From contig SVOB01000002.1 in NCBI GenBank assembly GCA_015066565.1, positions 310,001 through 374,000 on the forward strand: a DNA stretch of 64,000 bases, in the 5' to 3' direction. The notes under the pieces are model-generated. The model was not told where the DNA came from, did no database searches, and saw nothing but the letters and a program-made list of their open reading frames with translations. Below, in pieces: positions 37,571 to 49,227 of this stretch. A program made the translations under genes and the position numbers. Source of the DNA: Oscillospiraceae bacterium. Lineage in GTDB: Bacteria; Bacillota; Clostridia; Oscillospirales; Acutalibacteraceae. Each line of letters begins with the position of its first letter. Position 1 is the first letter of the stretch.

Positions 37571-38839
37571 TTATTCTGTGTAATTATCGTCGTCAACGGT
37601 GTATGTTCCCTCTTCGGCGACTGCCTTTTCTCTCTTTCTGAGCTTTACGGCGAGGGTTACAACGGCAATTATTGAAGCTAAAAGAACAACCGCAAGAGCG
37701 CAGATTGCTTTAATCATTGTCGTCTTTTTCATTCCGATATTGTTATCGGGGTCAGCCTGAGTTGTAGGCTCGGTTGTCGTTTCGGGCTCGGACTCCTTAA
37801 CGCTCAGACCGTAATACTTCTGAATCGACCCGTCGTTTTCGTCATAGACGTAAAGCGAGGAATTACCGTCCTTAAGGCTGAGCGCATAGAGAAGATAAAG
37901 CCCCTTCGCCTTGAATTCGTCGTTCTGGTAAGCGGCGATTTCCTTGTCGTTAATCTTAATATTAACGGGCTTGTAGCTTTCGGGAATTGAATTCTTTTTC
38001 GCCGCAAGAAGAACAAGCGGAAGAGATTCCGACTTGATTCTAATGTACTCGCTGAATGAATCGCTTTCGTCGTCAAACAGCGCAAAGCTCTTCTTTCCGT
38101 CCTCGTCCTCAATGCAGACTATCTGCTGAGTTTTATCCTTCGAGGTGTAGGTGAGAATTCTGTTGCCCTTGTAGTCCGAATAGGTTTCGTCAAAGCCGTC
38201 GGGAGCGTCAACAAAAGCCGAATCGTCAACGAGAGTATAGGTTTTGCCGTTAAGAACTACCTTGTCATCCTTAGGCTTGGTAGTGGTTTCGGTTGTGTTT
38301 TCGGTTGTGGAAGCTGTTGTAGTTGTCGAATCCCTGCGGGTAGTGGTTTCGGGCGCTCGCGTTGTGGTTGCGGGAGCCTTTGTAGTAGTTTCGGGCGCTT
38401 TTGTAGTCGTTTCCTCGGGAACAACCTTAAGAGTAGCCGCCGCGCCGGAAAAGCCGTTTATTTTGTCGCCTGCGTTATCGCTGACGAGAACGCTGCTTAC
38501 CTGAATTGTTGTAGAGCCGACCTTATTCGCCTTGAATACAAAGCTTACGCTGTGGCTTGAAGCAGAGGAGTTATCGTCATACCAGACGGCTGTTCCTCCG
38601 TTAAAGCTCGCTCCGCTGCAGCTTTTGTATGTGAGAATACTTGAGTCGTAGCTGATGGAGAACTGAACGCCGGCTATGTTACTGCCTGAAAAACGGACTG
38701 TAACCGTAACTGAGTCGCCTAACTCAACGTTATTCTGTGAAAAAGCGATTGTTGTGCTTGCGGCAAACGCCACCAGCGAAACGTTTAAGCATATTATAAA
38801 TGCAACAAGTACGGAAATTATTAACCTTGCCTTTTTCAT
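37571..38839 (-). CDS. membrane-anchored cohesin-domain protein
   Basis: 422 residues. Signal peptide (1-27, ends AFAA), one cohesin domain (~28-140: VELGDSVTVTVRFSGSNIAG, GVQFSISYDSSILTYKSC), a Thr-rich linker of ETTTKAP-type repeats (~143-190), an unannotated ~170-residue globular domain, a second Thr-rich segment, then a transmembrane helix (~375-398) and a charged cytoplasmic tail. Cohesins bind dockerins with Ca2+. The gene 14 nt upstream in the same transcript encodes a dockerin-tagged glucosaminidase, its obvious candidate ligand. No cellulase or scaffoldin is nearby. Confidence 0.85.
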   Translation of the reverse strand: MKKARLIISVLVAFIICLNVSLVAFAASTTIAFSQNNVELGDSVTVTVRFSGSNIAGVQFSISYDSSILTYKSCSGASFNGGTAVWYDDNSSASSHSVSFVFKANKVGSTTIQVSSVLVSDNAGDKINGFSGAAATLKVVPEETTTKAPETTTKAPATTTRAPETTTRRDSTTTTASTTENTTETTTKPKDDKVVLNGKTYTLVDDSAFVDAPDGFDETYSDYKGNRILTYTSKDKTQQIVCIEDEDGKKSFALFDDESDSFSEYIRIKSESLPLVLLAAKKNSIPESYKPVNIKINDKEIAAYQNDEFKAKGLYLLYALSLKDGNSSLYVYDENDGSIQKYYGLSVKESEPETTTEPTTQADPDNNIGMKKTTMIKAICALAVVLLASIIAVVTLAVKLRKREKAVAEEGTYTVDDDNYTE

Positions 38840-38853
38840 ATTTTTTCCTCCTG

Positions 38854-40953
38854 TTATGCGAGAATAATATTTCGTATTTTAACTATGTCACGTATGTCGA
38901 GCGCCGCGTCGCCGTTTATGTCGGCGGCGTTGAAATTGACGCCGCTAATCTTTTTGGTGTTGAGAATGTGGTTTCGCACCTTGACTATATCGAGAATATT
39001 AGTCTCGCCGTCGCCGTTTACGTCGCCGATAACGCCGATTTTATAAACATAGTCAATTCCCGCCTTGGTTACCGTGAGGGTCATTCCCGTTGAGATATTT
39101 CCCTTTGTAACTGCGTCCTTGCCGTCCTTAACCGTCGCCGAAGCGCCCTCGGTAAGTCCGAGCGCCTTTATAAATGAACTGTAAGACGTTTTATCAGAAA
39201 CCGATAAAATATACTTGTTCTTTTCGTCAACCTTGTATTTCGTGCTGAAAAGGTCGGTGTTTGTTGTCGGCTCTGACGGGGGAGTAGTGTCCTCAGCCTC
39301 CTGACGGGTTATAGTAAGAACATAGGTTCTTGAAGAACCGCTTGGCGAAGTAACCTTTATGTTGTATGTGTTCTTGCCTTCCTTCAGGCTTACCTTGCTG
39401 TAGCTCGAGGTAGTAACGGTATCCATTTCGATATAATTACTGCTGACCCAGCCCTTAAGGGTAGTGCCGCTGTATGAAAAGCTAATCTGATACCATACCG
39501 TTTTATTGACCGTCTGTTCGCCCAGCTTCTTTATGGCGGTGCCGTTCTTTATTCCGACGTATTCGCCTTTATATTTCAGTCTGTTTTCATTTTCGTCGGG
39601 AGATGAAACGCCTGCGCTTGTACGAACTCTTAGGTTTGAATTTACGTTTACAACCTTACCCGTATCGGCGACAGAGGTTGTTGTCGTGACGGGAATACCC
39701 GAAACGGTAGCCTTTGAATAATAAGGCTCAGCCGAAATTGTAACCTTTTTAACCGAATTGGGAACAGTTACCGTGTAATTATTCGTAGTTACCTGAAGAG
39801 TGCTTGACGGGCTTAGGGTGTAGGTATCAACCTTTAAGGATTTAAGCCAGCTCCACGGGCTGTCAGCCGTAATCGGAAGCGGACTGATTTTTGAGGGCAT
39901 ACTGTTATAAACGGGAATAACGAAGGTGAATGCGTTATCGAGCGCGCCCAGGTCCTTATATGTTGAATAAACCGACCTACCCTCAGTATAAGCGGCTGTT
40001 ATATTTCCCATATACTGATGGGTGTAAAGCGAGGTGTCGTTGTATTCGCCTACAACGTCAAACTTTTCAAGATAAAGGGTGTTTTGTTTATTGTTGATGT
40101 ATCCCTCGCCGATGTACGTAGCACCGCCGACAATGGACTTATACTGTGAGGTCCAAGGTCTTCCGTAGCTCTTGGATGGATCCGAAACCTTTTGCGAGGC
40201 CCATTTAAGACCGTTTGCTATCGGGTTTGAGCCCGAATAAGCGCCGATGTTATAGAAATTATAAATTCCCTTGTACGTTTCGGAGTATGTGCCGCTTGTC
40301 GAGCCGCTTCCGCTTTTGCCGACCTCCTGAATTGTTCTTGCGGCAAGGTGATAGGGGCTTACGTTTGAGTGCTTTGCGGCGTCAATATACGCCTGAGCGT
40401 AGAGAATACTCTTGTTACTCGTGTTTGTTATTTTTTTGCCGTCCATAAAAGAGCCTTTAAGAATAGCCTTAACGCCGTCGATGGTATGTATATCTTCGTC
40501 GTAGGAAAGTTTTTCAAACTGGAAAATATCAACGTCCGTGAAAAAGTTTCTCGGGTCCATATAATATGAAACCGTTTCAGCCGCCGCCATATACCAGCCG
40601 CCTGCGTCGTAAGAGGTATAGGTGTCGGTCGAGCCGTTATAGGATTTTGAAACTATAGAACGGTATGACTTCGGAAAAACATATGAGATAAGGCTTCTGT
40701 CGGGGACTGACGGGTCGGTTTCCTTTGCTATTACGTCCGACCACTTAAGACCCGTATAGAAAAACTCGAACTTCCAGTTCGGATGAGCCTTTTTAAGCGC
40801 GTTGATATAGGTTTTATAGACTGACGGAACGGTGGAAGAAACGTATTGGCTCGCCGCCGCTTCGGTATTAATCGGTTCAATAAAAGATACCAGTGAAAAA
40901 ACCATTAGGAACGCTAAAACAAGGCTGAACGTCCGTTTCAAGAAAACTCTCAT
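38854..40953 (-). CDS. secreted beta-N-acetylglucosaminidase with SH3b, cadherin-like and dockerin domains
   Basis: 699 residues from ATG 40953 (AGGATGTG site; the track's GTG is 3 codons earlier). Signal peptide (~1-35), GH73-type glucosaminidase (~45-365: SPYHLAARTIQEVGKSGSGS, YKGIYNFYNIGAYSG), a bacterial SH3 domain (~440-515: VVNVNSNLRVRTSAGVSS), a cadherin-like beta-sandwich (NTYNIKVTSPSGSSRTYVL) and a C-terminal type I dockerin with two Ca2+ loops (GDVNGDGETNILDIVKVRNH; DINGDAALDIRDIVKIRN). It should cut peptidoglycan glycan strands and be held at the membrane by the cohesin protein encoded next. Confidence 0.88.
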   Translation of the reverse strand: MRVFLKRTFSLVLAFLMVFSLVSFIEPINTEAAASQYVSSTVPSVYKTYINALKKAHPNWKFEFFYTGLKWSDVIAKETDPSVPDRSLISYVFPKSYRSIVSKSYNGSTDTYTSYDAGGWYMAAAETVSYYMDPRNFFTDVDIFQFEKLSYDEDIHTIDGVKAILKGSFMDGKKITNTSNKSILYAQAYIDAAKHSNVSPYHLAARTIQEVGKSGSGSTSGTYSETYKGIYNFYNIGAYSGSNPIANGLKWASQKVSDPSKSYGRPWTSQYKSIVGGATYIGEGYINNKQNTLYLEKFDVVGEYNDTSLYTHQYMGNITAAYTEGRSVYSTYKDLGALDNAFTFVIPVYNSMPSKISPLPITADSPWSWLKSLKVDTYTLSPSSTLQVTTNNYTVTVPNSVKKVTISAEPYYSKATVSGIPVTTTTSVADTGKVVNVNSNLRVRTSAGVSSPDENENRLKYKGEYVGIKNGTAIKKLGEQTVNKTVWYQISFSYSGTTLKGWVSSNYIEMDTVTTSSYSKVSLKEGKNTYNIKVTSPSGSSRTYVLTITRQEAEDTTPPSEPTTNTDLFSTKYKVDEKNKYILSVSDKTSYSSFIKALGLTEGASATVKDGKDAVTKGNISTGMTLTVTKAGIDYVYKIGVIGDVNGDGETNILDIVKVRNHILNTKKISGVNFNAADINGDAALDIRDIVKIRNIILA

Positions 40954-41072
40954 ATTTTTCACATCCTTTTCTTTATTTCGATTATAAGGGCTAATGCCCG
41001 TTAGTTCAATTAAAGATTTTTTCCTGCTTTGTAAAAATATGCATATTACTGCATTTTACTATATTTAATGTA

Positions 41073-42263
41073 TTATAACATACTTTTTATGTTTTGTAAC
41101 TCTTTTTTTGCAACTTTTTCGATATTTTTGCCGAAAATATGGGAATAAGAGAAAAAAGCGACGCCACATATTGTGTTTTTCTGTAAAATCAGCCTGATTT
41201 GTCTTGAAATTATATCGTCGTTGTCAAGCCATTCGTTTTTCCCGCTTCCTGCGTTCGGGTCGGCTTTTCCGCATTTGTAAAACGCCAGCCCGATAACGAG
41301 CTTAACATCTTTGTTTTCGGTAAGTGAAACCCATTCGTCAACCGTCTTTTCAAAGGGCGCATTTTCGTTTTCAAAGCCGAAATACACCTGTGGAATAACC
41401 GTATTAACCCATCCGTTTTCAAGCCACAGCGGTATGTCGGCGAATTTTAATGAATAGTTTTTTTCCGTGTTCGCCATAGGGCTTATGACGAGCGAAACGT
41501 TATTCTGAGAAGTGAGGGTATGAAGAGAAGAAATAAGGGAGCTGACGTTTTCTCTTCTCCAGTTTTCAACCGAAAGAGAGCCGCCGTCTTTTTTATAATT
41601 TTCATAGCTTTTCCTATCCGCAAAGGAGGTCATATCGGGATAAAAATAATCGTCAAGGTGAATAGCGCCGACGGGGTATTTTTCAATAATCTCCCTTGCC
41701 TCGTCAAGTATAAGCCGTTGAACAGATTTGCCCGCAGGGTTGAGATATATTTCATTTTCGGTGATAATAAGATTGTTACTGTCGTCGGAATAAAGCTTCC
41801 TGACCGTAGGATTATTCTTTAAAACCGACAAATCCTTTGCAGACGAAATTCTGTACGGATTAATCCACGCCTGAATTTCAATTCCTGCCGAAACGCAGGC
41901 GTCGCAAATAACGTCGAAAACGTCAAAATCGGTTTTACTTTTTATATATTTGCTTTTCATCAGCAGGTCGCTTTCATAGAACGAATCGCAAAAAGCCACG
42001 GCGTGAACTATAAGGGTGTCAGAGCGGATTGAAAGAAGATTGGCGCAAAGATTAATAATTTCTTCCCTGAATTCTTCCTCGGTTTTACCCTTAACTAATT
42101 CGGATATTTCAAAAAAACTCAGCCATACGGCGTTCGTGAAACCGCTTTGATAACTGATTTTTCCTTTATAATCCGAGGTTTGATTTTCGTTTTTTGCAGA
42201 GTTCCCCGCACATGAACAAAGCAAAAGGGAGATGATAAGTAACAGTGATACAATTCTTTTCAT
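41073..42263 (-). CDS. glycoside-hydrolase-like lipoprotein (GHL10/YngK family)
   Basis: 396 residues. Lipoprotein signal with Cys18 in LLLCSCAG. The mature part is a TIM-barrel of the GHL10 family (formerly DUF187): AWINPYRISS, AIHLDDYFYP and WVNTVIPQVYFGFEN. Acidic residues in HLDDYFYPD are the likely active-site group. Substrate unknown; wall or exopolysaccharide has been suggested for relatives. It reads toward the dockerin gene with a 119-nt gap, so it probably is a separate unit in the same surface-biology neighbourhood. Confidence 0.83.
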   Translation of the reverse strand: MKRIVSLLLIISLLLCSCAGNSAKNENQTSDYKGKISYQSGFTNAVWLSFFEISELVKGKTEEEFREEIINLCANLLSIRSDTLIVHAVAFCDSFYESDLLMKSKYIKSKTDFDVFDVICDACVSAGIEIQAWINPYRISSAKDLSVLKNNPTVRKLYSDDSNNLIITENEIYLNPAGKSVQRLILDEAREIIEKYPVGAIHLDDYFYPDMTSFADRKSYENYKKDGGSLSVENWRRENVSSLISSLHTLTSQNNVSLVISPMANTEKNYSLKFADIPLWLENGWVNTVIPQVYFGFENENAPFEKTVDEWVSLTENKDVKLVIGLAFYKCGKADPNAGSGKNEWLDNDDIISRQIRLILQKNTICGVAFFSYSHIFGKNIEKVAKKELQNIKSML

Positions 42264-42276
42264 TTTTTCCTCTCAG

Positions 42277-42304
42277 TTGACAAAAATAAAAATATTCTTA
42301 TAAT
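42277..42304 (+). promoter_or_regulatory. promoter of the DUF1294 gene, placed for a leaderless mRNA
   Basis: TTGACA (42277-42282), 16 bp, TATAAT (42299-42304). Only 7 nt separate the -10 from the ATG at 42312. Confidence 0.7.
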
Positions 42305-42311
42305 AATAGTT

Positions 42312-42596
42312 ATGAAAAGTTACTTTATTTATATCATTATTTATTACATTCTTATTACTCTTTACGCTATCGGGCTGACTGTTATTGACAAGTCCCACGC
42401 CTTAAAGCGTAAACGTCGCATACCCGAAAACGCTCTCTTATGGATTGGCGTTCTCGGCGGCGCAGGGGGTATGTATTTAGCCATGAAGGTTCTTCACCAT
42501 AAAACAAGGGTGAAAAAGTTTATGGCGTTTTTACCTGCGTTGACAATCGTTCACCTGATTGTAATTATTGCGCTTTTTGTTTTGTCAATAAGATAA
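42312..42596 (+). CDS. DUF1294 family membrane protein
   Basis: 94 residues. A transmembrane helix at each end and one in the middle; the signature ENALLWIGVLGGAGGMYLAMKVLHHKTRVKKF (split here by my reading into LGGAGG and HHKTR) is typical of DUF1294. Function unknown. There is no Shine-Dalgarno sequence, and the promoter ends 7 nt before the ATG, so translation may start on a leaderless transcript. Confidence 0.87.
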   Translation: MKSYFIYIIIYYILITLYAIGLTVIDKSHALKRKRRIPENALLWIGVLGGAGGMYLAMKVLHHKTRVKKFMAFLPALTIVHLIVIIALFVLSIR

Positions 42597-42610
42597 TAAG
42601 ACAGTAAAAG

Positions 42611-42643
42611 AACACCCGAAACTGTTGTTTCGGGTGTTTTTCT
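42611..42643. terminator. bidirectional terminator between DUF1294 and GH2 genes
   Basis: ACACCCGAAAC-TGTT-GTTTCGGGTGT followed by T-run, between convergent genes. Confidence 0.85.
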
Positions 42644-42652
42644 TTTTATTGA

Positions 42653-45709
<3,057 letters not shown>

Positions 45710-45787
45710 TTAACTATACCATATTTCGTAAAAATATGCTATTATATTTATGGAAAATTTTTGAACTTTTGAATAAGGAGGATTTTT

Positions 45788-46861
45788 ATGGAAAAAACAT
45801 ATCTCGGCTTTAAGGATTGGGACTTCAAAAGCGAGCAGAAGGAATATACCTCTCCCGTCAAGCTCCTTGCAGGAGACGGCACTCTGATACCTAAGGGCTG
45901 GGCAAGGCACAATGTGTTTGATTATGACAGAAAAAAAGTCCTTAAGCAGATGCGCCGTAAGGAATGGGATTTCTATCAGCTTTCAAACGGCAGAATGATG
46001 GTTCAGATAAGCTTTGCGAATATTTCTCTGGGCGGTTATGCCTCGGCGGTTCTGGTTGACCTTATTGAAGGCAGGGTTATTAAGTCTCAGATGGCTCCGT
46101 TCGTCGGCGGTAAGGATAAATATGTCCTTCCTCCCAAGGGCGACGTTCCTAACAACGTAAAGTTTAAGGTCGGCGCTGCCGAAATTGAATTTGATACCAA
46201 AGAAAACAGCCGTACTCTTTATTTCAAGATGAACGACGTTGAATGTCATTTTGAAATGGATATAATGCCCGGGCTTGAAAATATCACCACCGTTCTTCCC
46301 TTTGACGGTCACCCCGACAGGTATTTTATGACCACGAAGCAGAATTCAATGCCCTGCGAGGGAACCTTCAGAAACGGAAACGACGTTTACGAGTTTTCAA
46401 AGGACGACACGTTCTGTATTCTTGACTGGGGCAGGGTGTGCACTCCCTACAGCCTCGTCTGGTACTGGGGCAACGGCTCGACCTACCTCGTTGACGAAAA
46501 GGGCGAAAAGCACATTTTCGGCTTTGAAATCACCTGGGGAATAGGCAACGAAAAGAACGCCACCGAAACCTGTATGTTCTATGACGGCAAGGCTCATAAA
46601 TTCGGCGCGGTTGACGTTGAAACGTTCCCGAAGCCCGATAAGTATATGGAGGACTGGGTCTTTGTTTCCGAGGACGGAAGATTTAACCTCACTATGACCC
46701 CGTTTTATGACCACCACTCAGACCTTAATGTTTACGCTATGCGTATGCACTCTCATCAGGTTCACGGAAAGTGGAACGGCACTGTAACTCTTGACGACGG
46801 AACGGTGCTTGAAATTAAGGATATGTACGCGTTCTGCGAATATGTTGAAAACCGTTGGTAA
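45788..46861 (+). CDS. DUF2804 family protein
   Basis: 357 residues, no signal peptide or membrane helix. Beta-rich with many Trp/Tyr (RKEWDFYQLSNGRMMVQIS, FCILDWGRVCTPYSLVWYWGNGS), matching DUF2804. Function unknown; relatives resemble hydroxyneurosporene-synthase/AttH-like beta-barrels. Good AAGGAGG site. Located 25 nt before ychF and may be cotranscribed. Confidence 0.8.
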   Translation: MEKTYLGFKDWDFKSEQKEYTSPVKLLAGDGTLIPKGWARHNVFDYDRKKVLKQMRRKEWDFYQLSNGRMMVQISFANISLGGYASAVLVDLIEGRVIKSQMAPFVGGKDKYVLPPKGDVPNNVKFKVGAAEIEFDTKENSRTLYFKMNDVECHFEMDIMPGLENITTVLPFDGHPDRYFMTTKQNSMPCEGTFRNGNDVYEFSKDDTFCILDWGRVCTPYSLVWYWGNGSTYLVDEKGEKHIFGFEITWGIGNEKNATETCMFYDGKAHKFGAVDVETFPKPDKYMEDWVFVSEDGRFNLTMTPFYDHHSDLNVYAMRMHSHQVHGKWNGTVTLDDGTVLEIKDMYAFCEYVENRW

Positions 46862-46886
46862 TATTTTTTAAGGAAGTTTATAAACA

Positions 46887-47981
46887 ATGAAATTAGGTAT
46901 TGTAGGTTTGCCCAATGTCGGCAAAAGTACGCTTTTTAACGCTATAACGAACGCGGGCGCTCAGGCGGCGAATTACGCTTTCTGCACAATCGAGCCGAAT
47001 GTCGGCGTTGTAGCCGTTCCCGATTACAGACTTGACAAGCTGGCCGAAATGTATAACCCCGTCAAGTTCACCCCCGCAACGATTGAATTTGTCGATATTG
47101 CAGGTCTTGTAAAGGGCGCTTCAAAGGGCGAAGGACTCGGCAATAAGTTCCTTTCCCATATAAGAGAGGTCGACGCTATTATCCACGTCGTAAGGTGCTT
47201 CGACAATGACGATATTATGCACGTTGACGGAACGGTTGACCCGAGAAGAGATATAGAAACGATTAACCTTGAGTTAATACTTTCCGACGCCGAAATTCTT
47301 GACAGAAGAATTGACAGGGATACAAAGGCTATGAAGGGCGATAAAACCCTCGGCCCGCAGGTTGAGTTTCTAAAACGCGTCAGGGCGGCTCTTGACGAGG
47401 GAATCAACGCCAGGGCGGTTGAAATGGACGAGGATGAAAAAGCGATTCTCGATACTGTCGCTCTTCTTTCGGCAAAGCCCGTTATCTACGCCTGTAATAT
47501 GAGCGAGGACGATTTCGCCGCAGGTGTTGAAAATAACGAGAGATACAAGGCGGTCTGTGAAATAGCTTCTCAGGAGGGCGCTGAGGTGCTTCCTATCTGC
47601 GCCGAGTTTGAAGCCCAGATTTCTTCGCTTTCAAAAGAGGATAAGCAGATGTTCCTTGACGATATGGGAATTGAGCACGGCGGACTTGATTTGCTTATTC
47701 AGCGTTCGTACAGTCTTCTCGGACTTATCTCCTTTCTTACTGCAGGTCAGCCCGAGGTCAGAGCATGGACAATTAAAAAGGGAACAAAGGCTCCTCAGGC
47801 GGCGGGTAAAATCCACTCCGATTTTGAACGCGGCTTTATTCGCGCCGAGGTTATCGGCTTTGACGAGCTTATGCAATACGGTACAATGCAGGCAGCCAAG
47901 GAAAACGGCAAAATCCGTTCCGAAGGCAAGGATTACGTTATGCAGGACGGCGACATAGTTCTGTTCAGGTTTAACGTATAA
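46887..47981 (+). CDS. ychF: redox-regulated ATPase YchF
   Basis: 364 residues. Obg-family G domain with G1 GLPNVGKST, DIAGLVKGASKGEGLGN, and NMSE in place of the guanine-specific NKxD, which is the mark of YchF's preference for ATP. Coiled coil (~125-200) and C-terminal TGS domain (VRAWTIKKGTKAPQAAGKIH). Binds ribosomes and is linked to stress response. Start after AAGGAAG. Confidence 0.96.
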   Translation: MKLGIVGLPNVGKSTLFNAITNAGAQAANYAFCTIEPNVGVVAVPDYRLDKLAEMYNPVKFTPATIEFVDIAGLVKGASKGEGLGNKFLSHIREVDAIIHVVRCFDNDDIMHVDGTVDPRRDIETINLELILSDAEILDRRIDRDTKAMKGDKTLGPQVEFLKRVRAALDEGINARAVEMDEDEKAILDTVALLSAKPVIYACNMSEDDFAAGVENNERYKAVCEIASQEGAEVLPICAEFEAQISSLSKEDKQMFLDDMGIEHGGLDLLIQRSYSLLGLISFLTAGQPEVRAWTIKKGTKAPQAAGKIHSDFERGFIRAEVIGFDELMQYGTMQAAKENGKIRSEGKDYVMQDGDIVLFRFNV

Positions 47982-48015
47982 TCAATTTGAGGTGAATTAA
48001 TTTCACCTCATATAT

Positions 48016-48089
48016 GTGCGTATAGCTCAGCTGGATAGAGCGTCAGACTCCGACTCTGAAGGCCGGCGGTTCGAATCCGCCTACGCACG
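48016..48089 (+). tRNA. tRNA-Arg(CCG)
   Basis: 74 nt. Acceptor GTGCGTA/TACGCAC, discriminator G, D-arm GCTC...GAGC, anticodon stem TCAGA/TCTGA with loop CTCCGAC giving anticodon CCG (codon CGG), T-arm GGCGG-TTCGAAT-CCGCC. No encoded CCA. Lies 34 nt after ychF with GAGGTGAAT/TTTCACCTC between. Confidence 0.95.
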
Positions 48090-48113
48090 CTTTTAATTGT
48101 GAAGGTGATTAAA

Positions 48114-49049
48114 ATGAAAAAAATAATCAAGAGAGTTATTCTCGCAGTATTATGTATTCTTCTGGCGGTGGTGTTAATTATGGCTGCAAATCTTTTCTTC
48201 TATTATCCTCATTACAGAAAAAATAAGGCTCCTATAACCTTTACCTCGCAGGTTGATACAAGTGACGATATAACGGTTATGAGCAGTAACCTTCGTTGCC
48301 TTAATCCCGGCGACAAGGGTAAAAGGAGCTGGTTTTACAGGGCCGACCTTATTTTGAAGAATATTGAAAAATATCAGCCGTCGATAATCGGCTTCCAGGA
48401 GGCTACACCCTGGCAGTATGACTATATGGTCGACTGTCTTGAAGGCTTTGATTCGGTAATTGAATTCAGGGATGAGGCAGTAAATACCGAGGGCTGTCCC
48501 GTGTTTTACAGAACCGATATGTATAAGCTCATTGACAAGGGTTCATTCTGGCTTTCCGAAACTCCCGATAAAATGAGTAAGGGCTGGGGCGCGGCTTGTT
48601 ACAGAATTTGCAGCTACGTAATTCTTGAAGAGCTTGAAACGGAAAAGCAGTTCGTTGTATTCAACACCCACCTTGACCACGTAAGCGAGGAAGCGCGAAT
48701 TAACGGAATGAATCTTGTGCTTGAAAAAATTGCTCAGTTCGGCTCGCTCCCGAGTATTATTATGGGCGACCTGAATGCGGATGAAAATTCAGTTACATAC
48801 GAAAATGTAACAAGGAATTTCCTTGACGCCAAATATCAGACCGAAAATACAATGTCGGGCTGTACATACCAAAGCTTCGGCGAAGAGCTTGACCATCCCT
48901 GCATTGACTACTTTATGATTTCAAAGACGGGAATTACCGTTAATGAATACAAAATCGTTACCGATTTGTATGACGGCGTTTATCCGTCCGACCATTTCCC
49001 GATTCTTATGAGGTTTACTCTTGACGCAGGTGAAAATAATGCCGAATAA
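48114..49049 (+). CDS. membrane-anchored endonuclease/exonuclease/phosphatase family protein
   Basis: 311 residues from ATG 48114 (GAAGGTG site; the track's GTG is five codons upstream). One N-terminal transmembrane helix (~7-28), then an EEP domain facing outward: MSSNLRCLNPGDKG, IIGFQEATPWQYDYM, NTHLDHVSEEAR, GDLNADENS and the C-terminal SDHFPIL catalytic His. Could be a secreted nuclease or phosphodiesterase; the sequence does not separate these. Overlaps the next small gene by 11 nt. Confidence 0.83.
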   Translation: MKKIIKRVILAVLCILLAVVLIMAANLFFYYPHYRKNKAPITFTSQVDTSDDITVMSSNLRCLNPGDKGKRSWFYRADLILKNIEKYQPSIIGFQEATPWQYDYMVDCLEGFDSVIEFRDEAVNTEGCPVFYRTDMYKLIDKGSFWLSETPDKMSKGWGAACYRICSYVILEELETEKQFVVFNTHLDHVSEEARINGMNLVLEKIAQFGSLPSIIMGDLNADENSVTYENVTRNFLDAKYQTENTMSGCTYQSFGEELDHPCIDYFMISKTGITVNEYKIVTDLYDGVYPSDHFPILMRFTLDAGENNAE

Positions 49050-49221
49050 GACAAACTGCGAGGAATGCGCAAACTACTATTATGACGAAGAGGCGGACTG
49101 CTATTGCTGCGATATCGACCTTGACGAAGACGAAATGCAGAGGTTTCTGACCTATTCGAATTATGCCTGTCCGTATTTCAACCGATATGACGAATACGGA
49201 ATAGTCAGAAAACAGAACTGA
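49039..49221 (+). CDS. Cys-rich small protein (DUF6472-like)
   Basis: 60 residues from ATG 49039 after AGGTG. Two close cysteine pairs (NCEECANY, DCYCCDIDLDEDEM) and a later ACPYF suggest a metal-binding knuckle; strongly acidic middle. I recall this pattern as DUF6472, common in Clostridia; not checked. Translationally coupled to the upstream EEP gene. Confidence 0.72.
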   Translation: MPNKTNCEECANYYYDEEADCYCCDIDLDEDEMQRFLTYSNYACPYFNRYDEYGIVRKQN

Positions 49222-49227
49222 GAAATT

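Noticed and set aside
41520-41822. 100-residue plus-strand ORF inside the GHL10 lipoprotein gene
   Set aside because: Shadow frame of a clear protein family on the other strand.
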